A stretch of DNA of 42,731 nucleotides, from assembly GCA_964526035.1 (NCBI GenBank), contig CAZGKE010000011.1:1-42731 (forward strand), written 5' to 3'. Numbering within the stretch: the first letter of the stretch is position 1; every line of letters begins with the position of its first letter. The notes under the pieces were generated by a model that saw nothing but the letters and a program-made list of their open reading frames with translations, was not told where the DNA came from and made no database searches. Shown piece after piece: positions 6,283 to 14,453 of this stretch. The DNA comes from DAOMOD01 sp964526035 (GTDB lineage Bacteria > Pseudomonadota > Gammaproteobacteria > Xanthomonadales > BPKI01). Position numbers and translations under genes: made by a program.

Positions 6283-8925
6283 TCAGGGAGCGTCGGCGAC
6301 GCCGGCGTTCCCTTCCATGGCTTCCACCAATGCCCGCAGCTCCGCAGCCGGAGCGAAGTCGGCATCTGCATCGCGCCAGGCATCGCGTAGCGGCGCGATC
6401 ATCTCGGCGGCCGCGGGCGCATCGCCGTCGGCGAACATCCGTGCGCCGGTCCACAGCAGCGCTTCGTTTCCGGCCATGACGTTCAAGGCCTGCGCCGAGA
6501 GCTGCTGGGTGTATTCGGCGAACGCCTGGCCGCGTCTGTTGACCAACCAGGCGGCATGCGCGCGCGCCGCGTCGCCTCGATCCGCCGCCTGCGCTGCGCG
6601 CCACGCCACGACGCGAAGCTGGAACGGTTCACGCCGCTCGAACCACGGTTGCAGCCTGTCCAATGCGCGCTGCGGACGGCCTTCAGCCAATTCGATCGCC
6701 GCAGCCAGCGTCTCCAGCAGCGCCTCGCGATCATGGAAACCACTGTTCTCAGCGCGCGGCCTGACGGCCCGAAGCGCCTGCTGCGCCAGATCGAGGTTGC
6801 CGCTGCGCGCAGCGTGCAGCCCGGCAAGCATCAAATGTGTCAGCGCGCTGGGGTCGGCGAGCGGACCGTCGTCAGGTAGCCGTGCGCGTTCCTCATCAAC
6901 GAACGTACGCAGTCGCTCGCCGAACGATTCATCGCTGCGCACTGCAAGCAGATGCAGCTGAACCAGGCGCGCGCGCTGGCGCGCACCGGGCAGCCCGTGG
7001 CGAATGGCGGCGTCCGCGCCGCGCTGCGCCCGTTCGATGGCGCGGCCGATCTGACCCTGGTCCGCATACAGGGTTGCGCCGCGAAGCTGCAGCTCGGTTT
7101 CAGCCAGAGAGAAGCCGCGTGGTTCGGCCGCCTGGATGGCCTGCTCGGCCGCTGAATGCCGACGCATCGCCGTCAGCGTGTCGATTTCAGCGTAGAACGT
7201 CCGCGTCACGCCGCTGGCCAGCACTTCTCCATCGATCGCAAGTGCACCCTCGAAATCCCCTTGCGCGAGGCGCATGCGGGAGAGACTTTGCAGGGAAATC
7301 CCGCGCAGCGGATGGCGGCTGTTCACCACTTCCCGGAACCAGCGCTCGGCCTCATCAAAACGGTTCTCGAACATCCACAGCACGACACCGAGGTTTTGCT
7401 GTCCGGTGTGGAAATCGGGATAGAGGGTCGCCAGCTGCGACCATCGGTCGAGCATCCGGTCGGGCGTTTCGAGATACGCGAGGTGCCCTTCGACGTACAG
7501 CCGGTCGCGGGGAATGAGCCGGTCACGCTGCGCTTCGCAGGCGCGCAGATGGAACAGCGCCTTTTCGCCATTGCCCGCCTGCAGATAGTAGGCGCCCAGC
7601 TTGGCGTGGGCCGCGGCAAAGCCCGGATCCAGTTCGATGGCGCGCTCGAACAATGCCATCGACTGGCGACCGTCGCCCTGGTTGGCCGCGCGGATCGCCA
7701 GCGAGAATGCCTTGAGCGCCTCCAGGTTGCCCGAGGTGACCTGCTCCAGCGGCTCGCTGTCGGATTCGATCGTATCCAGAGATTCGCCGAGACGTGCACG
7801 CATGCGTTTCAGCACGGTATCCACCGAGCCCAACGCGGACTCCAGCCCGCGGCCGTCCGCGCTTTCGCTGTAGGCGGTGCGGCCACTCTTCGGCTCGATC
7901 ACCTCGACGGTGAAACGCACCCTACCGCCCACTTCGGAAATCGAGGGCGCCACCACGGCGCGCGCACCCTCGCGCTGGGCGATCTCGGCGGCCACCTCGC
8001 GGTCGACGCGCAGCGAGGATTCGCGCTCCATGCGCTGCAGGGCATCGCGGACCTGTAGATCAGACAGCACGTTGACGAAGCGCGACTGCTCCAGGCCAAC
8101 GCGGAAGGCGGCATCGAGCGAGTCGTCGAGGATGCCCTGACCGGTGAGGTTGCGTACGTCGGACACCACCACCCAGTCGCGTTCGGCAAACGCGATGGCC
8201 GGCGGACTGACGAACTGCATGTACAGGACCACCCAGGCCACCAGCAGCAGCACGCCGACCTCGGCAGCAAGCGCCGCCGGCCGCCGCCACCAAGGCAATT
8301 CACGGCGCGCCTTGAACGAGGACGGCGGGGGGTGCAGTGGCGCGATGCCCTTCTCGCCGACCTCGACAACAGCCATCGGCTCGGGCACGCCCTTGAAGCG
8401 ATAGTCGCCGTGCGCCTTCCAGCGCAGAGTGTCGCCGAATGTCGCCAACTCGGCCTGCGCACGCAGTGCCAGGCTGTAGGTGATTGAGGACAGCAGTATC
8501 TGGTCGGGCAGGGCGAGGTTCATCAGGCGCGCCGCCACCGGTTTCACCAGCCCCTCGATCTCCAGCCGCTTGGCGCCATGGGCGATATCGTCGGGATTGT
8601 TCTCCCAGGACATGATCTCGCCGGTGTGGATGCCGACGCGGGTGCGCAGCGGCGTACGCTCCTCCCTGCCCAGCGCCTTCAGCGCACGCTGGTACTCAAG
8701 GGCAAATCCCACCGCGTGCACCGGGCGCTCGAACAGCACCAGGAAGCCATCGGTCTTGTCTATCTCCTGGCCATGATGCAGCTGCATCAGGTCGCGGGCG
8801 ATGCGGTCGTGGCGACGCAGCAGGTCGGCGGCCTGGCGGTCGCCCATGCGCTCGACCAGCGCGGTCGAATCGACCAGGTCGCAGAGCAGAAGCGTACGTA
8901 GCTGGGGTGGAGCGACCAGATCCAT
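6283..8925 (-). CDS. Putative peptide modification system cyclase: nucleotide cyclase domain + TM + TPR (copy 2)
   Basis: An 880-residue paralog of the protein at 1743-4394. The N-terminal class III cyclase domain (residues 8-150) has CDLVDST with metal Asp16, DKTDGFLVLF with Asp59, GIHTGEIMSW, and KPVAARLM with Arg133. CDLVDST is closer to the canonical cyclase motif than in copy 1. Again Pro129 replaces the Asn of the canonical N-x-x-x-R pair. One membrane span lies at about 216-238 after PWWRRP. Beyond it come a region starting AFAERDWVVVSDVRNLTG and then TPR-like repeats to the C terminus (for example FERAIELDPGFAAAHAKLGAYY). This predicts a cytoplasmic cyclase domain and an exported TPR scaffold. 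It starts at 8925, next to a composite repeat at 8959-9138. Role inferred from its invariable pairing with the peptide and dehydrogenase; whether it makes a nucleotide signal is unknown. Confidence 0.85.
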   Translation of the reverse strand: MDLVAPPQLRTLLLCDLVDSTALVERMGDRQAADLLRRHDRIARDLMQLHHGQEIDKTDGFLVLFERPVHAVGFALEYQRALKALGREERTPLRTRVGIHTGEIMSWENNPDDIAHGAKRLEIEGLVKPVAARLMNLALPDQILLSSITYSLALRAQAELATFGDTLRWKAHGDYRFKGVPEPMAVVEVGEKGIAPLHPPPSSFKARRELPWWRRPAALAAEVGVLLLVAWVVLYMQFVSPPAIAFAERDWVVVSDVRNLTGQGILDDSLDAAFRVGLEQSRFVNVLSDLQVRDALQRMERESSLRVDREVAAEIAQREGARAVVAPSISEVGGRVRFTVEVIEPKSGRTAYSESADGRGLESALGSVDTVLKRMRARLGESLDTIESDSEPLEQVTSGNLEALKAFSLAIRAANQGDGRQSMALFERAIELDPGFAAAHAKLGAYYLQAGNGEKALFHLRACEAQRDRLIPRDRLYVEGHLAYLETPDRMLDRWSQLATLYPDFHTGQQNLGVVLWMFENRFDEAERWFREVVNSRHPLRGISLQSLSRMRLAQGDFEGALAIDGEVLASGVTRTFYAEIDTLTAMRRHSAAEQAIQAAEPRGFSLAETELQLRGATLYADQGQIGRAIERAQRGADAAIRHGLPGARQRARLVQLHLLAVRSDESFGERLRTFVDEERARLPDDGPLADPSALTHLMLAGLHAARSGNLDLAQQALRAVRPRAENSGFHDREALLETLAAAIELAEGRPQRALDRLQPWFERREPFQLRVVAWRAAQAADRGDAARAHAAWLVNRRGQAFAEYTQQLSAQALNVMAGNEALLWTGARMFADGDAPAAAEMIAPLRDAWRDADADFAPAAELRALVEAMEGNAGVADAP

Positions 8926-8958
8926 TCGGCGGATGATCGCATGTCGGGGAAGGGCAGG

Positions 8959-9138
8959 GGAGCGGGGATGAGGGAGCAGGGAAAGACTCTACGCTTTCGT
9001 AGGAGCCCACCTGTGGGCGACCATCGTTGCGCTTCGACGCCGCTCCCGCGGGTTCAACCGTTTCGCAGCTACGCCAGGCATTCGCCCGCACCTACCCGAG
9101 AACGCGCAAGCTCTTCCCTGCCCCCTCATCCCCGCTCC
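8959..9138. repeat. Composite inverted repeat with internal REP-like hairpin
   Basis: The outer arms at 8959-8983 and 9114-9138 are inverted 25-mers with one mismatch (GGAGCGGGGATGAGGG followed by GCAGGGAA). Inside, 8999-9021 contains GTAGGAG followed by the perfect hairpin GCCCAC-CT-GTGGGC (9005-9018), a typical REP-like motif of this bacterial group. The element fills the 230-bp gap between the cyclase 2 start (8925) and the prlC stop (9156). It therefore overlaps the probable promoter region of cyclase 2 and could end prlC transcripts. No other gene is present here. Confidence 0.7.
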
Positions 9139-9155
9139 TCGCCCCGCTCTCCCCC

Positions 9156-11171
9156 CTACGCTGCCAGCCCGTAGCTGCGCAGCAGTGCCTCGGGTTCCGG
9201 TGCGCGTCCGCGAAATGCCTTGAAGGACTCGGCCGCCGGGCGCGAGCCGCCGACCGCCAGGATCTCGCGACGGAACGCGGCGCCGGTCTCGGGCGCCAGC
9301 AGGCCGGCCTCTTCGAAACGGCCGAAGGCGTCCGCCGAAAGCAGCTCGGCCCACAGATAGCTGTAATACCCCGCGCTGTAGCCGCCCGCGAAGATGTGTC
9401 CGAAGCTGTGCGGAAAGCGCTGCCACTCCGGTGGGCGCAGCACGGCGACCGCTTCGCGCACGCGCTGCAGCGTCTCCATCACCCTCGCGCCGGCGGCGGG
9501 GTCGTAGTCGAGGTGCAGGCGGAAGTCGAACAGTCCGAACTCGAGCTGGCGCATCAGGAACAGGCCGGCGTGGAAAGTGCGGCTCTCGCGCAGCTTGGCA
9601 ATCAGTTCGTCGGGCAGGGATTCACCGCTGTCGACGTGGCGCGACAGCATGCGAAGCGTCTGCGGCTGCCAGCAGAAGTTCTCCATCAGCTGACTGGGCA
9701 GTTCCACCGCATCCCATTCGACGCCGTGGATGCCGCCGACCGCCGGCCAGTCGACCTCGGTCAGCAGGTGATGCAGCCCGTGGCCGAATTCGTGGAACAG
9801 CGTGGTGACGTCGTCGTGGCCGAGCAGGGAAGGCCGTCCGTCACCGGGCGGAGCGAAATTGCATACCAGGAAGGCGACCGGATGTTCGATGCTGTCGCCG
9901 TCACGAATACGGCTGCGGCACACGTCCATCCAGGCCCCGCCGCGCTTGCCGCTGCGCGCGAAGAGGTCGAGATAGACGCCTGCACACACGCTGCCGTCGG
10001 CGTCGACCACGTCGTAGTAGCGCGCATCGGGGTGCCAGCGCTCCACCTCGCGCTCGACCAGACGCACACCAAAGAGACAGCCGACCAGCGTGAAGAACCC
10101 ATCGAGCACCGCCGGAAGTGGAAAGTACGGCTTGAGATCCTCCTCGCTGAAGGCGAAGCGTTTCTCGCGCAGACGTTCGGCGGCGTACGCGATGTCCCAC
10201 GGTTCCAGCGCCTCGATGGCAAGCTCGCTGCGCGCGAATTCGGCGAGTTCGGCCAGCTCGCGCTCGGCCACCGGACGTGCCCGCGCCACCAGGTCGTCCA
10301 GGAATGCCAGCACCTCGTCGGGCTGGCGCGCCATCTTGGTGGCCAGCGACTCATGCGCGGCGCTTTCGAAGCCAAGCAGCTGCGCGGCTTCGTGGCGCAA
10401 CGCCAGGATCTCGGCCATGCGCTCGCCGTTGTCGAACTGTCCGGCGTGCGGACCCTGATCGGAAGCCCGCGTGTGGTAGGCGCGGTAGAGCTCTGCACGC
10501 AGCGCGCGATCGGCGCAGAACCCCATGACTGCCTGCACGCTCGGACCCTGCAGCGTGACCCGATGGCCGTCGACGCCAGCGTCCTTCGCGGCCTGATGCA
10601 GTACCGCCCGTGCCGAAGGCGGCATGTCCTCCACGCGCTCGGCGGCCACGTCGACGAACCAGGCGTCGGTGGCGTCGGTGAGCGCCTGCTCGAAGGCGCT
10701 GCCGAGTACCGCAAGGCGATTGGCGATGGCGCGAAAGCGCTCGCGCGCGGGGCCCTCCAGCGCCACACCCGAGAGACGAAAGTCGCGCAGCATGTTGTCG
10801 ACCAGTCGCCGTTGCGCCGTGTCCAGGGCGTCATGGCCGGGAGCATCCGCCAGACCCTGCACCGCCTCGTACAGCCTGCGGTCCTGCATGAGCGCAGTGG
10901 CGTGGTCGGTGATGCGCTCGAGTGCGACATCGTGCGCCTCGCGCAGGGCTTCGTCCTTGCGCATCGCGTTGAGGTGCGACACCGGCTGCCACAGCGCGGT
11001 GAGGCGCGCCTCGCCCGTCTCCAATGGCGCCAGCAGGCTGGCGAAGTCGCGCGCCGCGGGGTTGGCCAACAGGGCTTCCACCCTGGCCTGGGACGCGGCA
11101 AGCTCGGCAGCGACGCGGGGCAGCACGTCCTCGGCGTGAATGTCGGTGAAACTGGGCAGCAGAACGGTCAT
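9156..11171 (-). CDS. prlC: Oligopeptidase A, M3 family zinc metallopeptidase
   Basis: A 671-residue cytosolic zinc endopeptidase that degrades short peptides, including cleaved signal peptides and proteasome-like products. The HEFGH zinc motif is at residues 460-464 (His460, Glu461, His464), and the conserved ELPSQ segment carrying the third ligand follows about 25 residues later. The C-terminal HIFAGGYSAGYYSYLWAE segment is typical of M3 peptidases. Length is close to E. coli PrlC (680). The ATG at 11171 gives MTVLLPSFTDIHAEDVLPRV, a normal family N terminus; the Shine-Dalgarno is weak. It stands alone between repeat elements on both sides. It is not an obvious part of the RiPP cassette next door, though a general oligopeptidase could trim leader fragments; that is speculation. 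Confidence 0.96.
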   Translation of the reverse strand: MTVLLPSFTDIHAEDVLPRVAAELAASQARVEALLANPAARDFASLLAPLETGEARLTALWQPVSHLNAMRKDEALREAHDVALERITDHATALMQDRRLYEAVQGLADAPGHDALDTAQRRLVDNMLRDFRLSGVALEGPARERFRAIANRLAVLGSAFEQALTDATDAWFVDVAAERVEDMPPSARAVLHQAAKDAGVDGHRVTLQGPSVQAVMGFCADRALRAELYRAYHTRASDQGPHAGQFDNGERMAEILALRHEAAQLLGFESAAHESLATKMARQPDEVLAFLDDLVARARPVAERELAELAEFARSELAIEALEPWDIAYAAERLREKRFAFSEEDLKPYFPLPAVLDGFFTLVGCLFGVRLVEREVERWHPDARYYDVVDADGSVCAGVYLDLFARSGKRGGAWMDVCRSRIRDGDSIEHPVAFLVCNFAPPGDGRPSLLGHDDVTTLFHEFGHGLHHLLTEVDWPAVGGIHGVEWDAVELPSQLMENFCWQPQTLRMLSRHVDSGESLPDELIAKLRESRTFHAGLFLMRQLEFGLFDFRLHLDYDPAAGARVMETLQRVREAVAVLRPPEWQRFPHSFGHIFAGGYSAGYYSYLWAELLSADAFGRFEEAGLLAPETGAAFRREILAVGGSRPAAESFKAFRGRAPEPEALLRSYGLAA

Positions 11172-11432
11172 GCGCAGGATGGCCGGATCGGGCAGGTAAG
11201 GATGGGCGCGCGGGCATGGAAATCAAGGGTGCGGACGTTCCTTCGTCCGTCGAGGCCGGCGGCGCACGGGGATTTGCCGGGAGCATCCTGGAGACAATCG
11301 GCGCCAATCAACCCGCGCGCGGGGTATCTTCGACGGCCTCTATCATGGCGCGCCGTCTTCCCTCTGGCGGCGCGTACGAGGCGTATCCAATGCGTGCGAG
11401 GCGCGATCGGCGTTACCCTATTGGTCCGTGAC

Positions 11433-11568
11433 AGCCATTTCATTCGTGGGCTGAGTGATCGATGGCGGGTTGGCGCAATGCGTGAGGGGGAGGCATGGCA
11501 GCGCTATGGCGACGACAAGCAACGAAGCAGCGGCGCGCCGGATGCGCTCAGACGCCGCTGAAATGGCT
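11433..11568. mobile_element. MITE-like palindromic element, diverged relative of 14450-14614
   Basis: Perfect 10-bp inverted ends AGCCATTTCA (11433-11442) and TGAAATGGCT (11559-11568), with a second matching CTGAG block inside each arm. The centre is CATGGC-AGC-GCTATG at 11494-11508. The 44 bases at 11481-11524 match 40 of 44 with the reverse complement of 14509-14552 in the element downstream of the PQQ dehydrogenase. It encodes nothing and ends 18 bp before the patatin gene, so it must lie in that gene's leader or promoter. The rest of the gap upstream (11172-11432) shows no gene or recognisable site. Confidence 0.6.
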
Positions 11569-11586
11569 GCTGCAGGGCGTTAGCGC

Positions 11587-13329
11587 ATGAGCCCCGCGAA
11601 CAGCGATCTGCCGCGCCGACGCCTCGCTGAACTGTCGCTGTTCGAGGGCATGGAAGGCGCTGCCCTGAGCGACCTGATGGCGGAGTTCTCTCTGCTCGCC
11701 CTGCGCGGTGGCGAGCTGCTGTTCGAGCACGGTGATCCACCGGAGGCCCTTTTCGTAGTGCTCAACGGTGGGCTTGGCGTGTACCGTCCCGAGAACGGTC
11801 GCGAGACGCTGATCGGCCGTATCGGCGTTGGCGAGGTAGTCGGCGAAATGGCGCTGATCGCCGATCGTCCGCGGATGGGCACGGTGCGCGCGCTGCGCGA
11901 CTCCGAGCTGCTGAAGCTTTCCCGCCAGGCATTCGACGCCCTGGTGCACACCCATCCGCGTTCGCTGCTGCGCATGGCGCGCGGACTCATCTCGAGACTG
12001 GAACAGGCCGCGCGCGAGCACCGCGGCGCGCCGCACACCGTAGCCATCCTTGCGCTGCACGAAGGGGTCGACACCCAGGGCTTTGCCGAGCGATTGGGCA
12101 AGGCGCTATCACCGGCCTGCAGCGTGCGCGTGCTCGACCCGAAGCGCGATGCGGATCGGCCGCCAGGCTGGTTCAGCGCGTTGGAAGGCGAACACCGCTT
12201 CGTGCTCTATCCAGCCGGACCCCGCAATGATGTCTGGCGCGACTTCAGCCTGCGTCAGGCCGACCTGGTGCTGTTCCTCGCGCGTGCAGATCACGACGGC
12301 CGCTCGCTGACCACGCCGCCGCGCAGCCGCGACCGACCGCGACACCTTGTGCTGCTGCAGGATCAGGCCTTGCTGGCCGGCGCCGCCGCGCGCTGGCATG
12401 GTGTCGCTGACGTCGACCGCCACCACCATGTGCGCGGCAGCGCCGACATCGCCCGGCTGGCGCGACTGATTGCGCGACGTGGCCTCGGCCTGGTGCTTTC
12501 CGGTGGCGGCGCTCGCGGCTTCGCCCATGTCGGAATGGTCCGCGCCTTGCGAGAGGCCGGCTTCGCGATCGACGCCATTGGCGGCACCAGCCTCGGGGCC
12601 ATCGTGGCCGCAGGCGTGGCCATGGGCTGGGACGACGACGAACTGGCGATGCGCTTTCGCCGCAGCTTCGTCGAGGGCAATCCGCTCGGCGACTACACGT
12701 TTCCGTTCGTGGCGCTGACCCGAGGCAGCCGGGTATCGGCAAGGCTGCGCCGCGAGTTCGACGACACCGACATCGAGGACCTGCTGTTGCCGTATTTCTG
12801 CGTATCCACCAGTCTCAGCGCAGGCCGCAGCCGGATCCACGACAAGGGTCGCCTGTGGCGCTGGCTGCGCGCGTCCTGTGCGATCCCCGGACTGCTGCCG
12901 CCGGTGCTTCACGAAGGCGAGCTCCTCGTTGACGGCGGCGTCATCGACAATCTGCCCGTGCATCCGATGCTCGATGTCGATCCCGGGCGCGTGCTGGGCT
13001 GCGAGGTGGCCGGCCATTTCAGCCTGAAGGCGGGCTGGAACGAGACCGAGCTGCCGCCGCTGTGGCGGATGATCGTGCAGTGGTACACCGGCAAGCGCCG
13101 CAACGATATCGGCCGCATTCTGCTGCGGGCGGGAATGGTCAACAGCGAGCTGGCCGCCGGCCAGAACCGCACCCTGTGCGACGCCCTCCTCAAGCCGCCG
13201 GTGGATAGCGTCGACCTGCTCGGCTGGCGCGCATTCGACAAGGTGGTCGATCTTGGCTACCGCCACGCCGCCGAGGTCATCGAAAAGGGTGAACTGGATG
13301 CGCTGCGGGTGATCGAGTGTCCGGCCTAG
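11587..13329 (+). CDS. Patatin-like phospholipase/esterase with cyclic nucleotide-binding domain
   Basis: A 580-residue NTE-like hydrolase. Residues 15-140 form a cNMP-binding (CRP-like) domain: LFEGMEGAALSDLM, ELLFEHGDPPEALFVVLNG, then VGEMALIADRPRMGTVRA, the phosphate-binding cassette with its Arg. Residues 300-470 are a patatin domain with the oxyanion-hole motif GGGARG near 305, the nucleophile motif GTSLG with Ser335, and DGG with Asp449, so the catalytic dyad is intact. It should hydrolyse acyl esters of phospholipids or lysophospholipids at the membrane, possibly gated by a nucleotide. It is the only nucleotide-binding effector near the two cyclase-like genes, which is suggestive but not proof of a link. 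ATG at 11587; no strong Shine-Dalgarno. It stops just before the PQQ dehydrogenase and is probably co-transcribed with it. Confidence 0.92.
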   Translation: MSPANSDLPRRRLAELSLFEGMEGAALSDLMAEFSLLALRGGELLFEHGDPPEALFVVLNGGLGVYRPENGRETLIGRIGVGEVVGEMALIADRPRMGTVRALRDSELLKLSRQAFDALVHTHPRSLLRMARGLISRLEQAAREHRGAPHTVAILALHEGVDTQGFAERLGKALSPACSVRVLDPKRDADRPPGWFSALEGEHRFVLYPAGPRNDVWRDFSLRQADLVLFLARADHDGRSLTTPPRSRDRPRHLVLLQDQALLAGAAARWHGVADVDRHHHVRGSADIARLARLIARRGLGLVLSGGGARGFAHVGMVRALREAGFAIDAIGGTSLGAIVAAGVAMGWDDDELAMRFRRSFVEGNPLGDYTFPFVALTRGSRVSARLRREFDDTDIEDLLLPYFCVSTSLSAGRSRIHDKGRLWRWLRASCAIPGLLPPVLHEGELLVDGGVIDNLPVHPMLDVDPGRVLGCEVAGHFSLKAGWNETELPPLWRMIVQWYTGKRRNDIGRILLRAGMVNSELAAGQNRTLCDALLKPPVDSVDLLGWRAFDKVVDLGYRHAAEVIEKGELDALRVIECPA

Positions 13330-13379
13330 GAACCCTGCTGGCTGATATCGTGGCAGCGAATTCAAGTGGGATCTTTTCC

Positions 13380-14453
13380 GTGCGCCGAGTCCTGTTTGTG
13401 ATGCTGCTGTTCCCGCTGGTGGCGGTCGCCGAGTTTCGCGTCGAGACCGTGATCAGTGGACTGGAGCACCCCTGGTCGCTGGCCTTTCTCCCTGAAGATC
13501 GCGTGCTGGTCACCGAGCGCCGCGGGCGACTGCGCCTGATCGAGGATGGCCGCCTGCACCCGGAGCCGATCGCCGGCGTGCCGCAGGTGTTCGCCCACGG
13601 CCAGGGCGGTCTGATGGAGGTGTTGGCGGACCCCGCGCATGCCGACAACGGCTTCGTCTACCTGTCGTTCTCGCACGGCGACATGAACGCCAACGCCACG
13701 CGCGTCATCCGTGCCAGGCTGGTGGGACACACGCTTGCCGAACTGCGCGTCCTGTTCACCGCCGAACCGATGAAGCGCGGACCAGTGCACTACGGGGGCC
13801 GCATGGCCTTTCTCGCCGACGGCACGCTGGCCATCGGTCTTGGCGACGGTTTCGACTACCGCGAGGCGGCGCAGGACCTGGGCAGCCACCTTGGCAAGAT
13901 TGTTCGCATCCATGCCGATGGCCGTGTGCCTGCTGACAATCCTTTCATTGATCGTGCGGACGCGCTGTCCGAGATCTGGAGCTACGGACATCGCAACGTG
14001 CAGGGACTGGCGGCGGCAGGCAATCAGCTGTTTGCCCACGAGCATGGCCCGCGCGGCGGCGACGAACTCAACCTGGTGATGGCCGCCGCCAACTACGGTT
14101 GGCCGCTGGCCAGCGACGGGATCGACTACTCGGGCGCCATGGTGACCCCGTACTCGCGCTACCCGGGCACCATCGCTCCACTGCTGACCTGGACGCCCTC
14201 GATTGCGCCGGCCGGTCTGATGATCTACCGCGGCGGTCTGTTTCCGCGCTGGCAGGGGGACTTCTTCGTCACCGCGCTGGCCGGCAGACACCTGCGCCGC
14301 ATACGTCTCGATCGCCAGCTGCACCTCGTCGAACAGGAGATCCTGCTGGAAGATCTGGACGAACGTCTGCGCGATGTCCGCGAAGGACCGGACGGGTCCA
14401 TCTGGCTGACCACCGATGCTGCCGAGGGCAGGGTATTGCGGCTCCTGCCCTAG
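13380..14453 (+). CDS. PQQ-dependent aldose sugar dehydrogenase (glucose/sorbosone type), exported
   Basis: A protein of the soluble PQQ sugar dehydrogenase family (YliI/Asd type), a six-bladed propeller that oxidises aldoses in the periplasm with PQQ. Hallmarks are GLEHPWSLAFLPEDRVLVTER at the N terminus, GGRMAFLADGTLAIGLGD, YGHRNVQGLA and EHGPRGGDELN, the last with the PQQ/calcium-binding region. I chose the GTG at 13380 because it gives a clean signal peptide (RRVLFVMLLFPLVAVA, then EF), 357 residues. A GTG at 13317 overlapping the patatin gene is open but would bury the signal peptide behind 21 residues. The stop codon TAG (14451-14453) lies inside the left terminal inverted repeat of the element at 14450-14614. 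No pqq biosynthesis genes are in this window. Confidence 0.9.
   Translation: MRRVLFVMLLFPLVAVAEFRVETVISGLEHPWSLAFLPEDRVLVTERRGRLRLIEDGRLHPEPIAGVPQVFAHGQGGLMEVLADPAHADNGFVYLSFSHGDMNANATRVIRARLVGHTLAELRVLFTAEPMKRGPVHYGGRMAFLADGTLAIGLGDGFDYREAAQDLGSHLGKIVRIHADGRVPADNPFIDRADALSEIWSYGHRNVQGLAAAGNQLFAHEHGPRGGDELNLVMAAANYGWPLASDGIDYSGAMVTPYSRYPGTIAPLLTWTPSIAPAGLMIYRGGLFPRWQGDFFVTALAGRHLRRIRLDRQLHLVEQEILLEDLDERLRDVREGPDGSIWLTTDAAEGRVLRLLP

Noticed and set aside
1743..8925. Calling the cyclase proteins azoline cyclodehydratases
   Set aside because: The N-terminal motifs are those of class III nucleotide cyclases; no YcaO ATP-binding motifs are present.
9027..11561. 844-codon open frame on the plus strand
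   Set aside because: It is the antisense shadow of prlC, whose HEFGH motif and family identity are clear. Long antisense frames are expected at this GC content.
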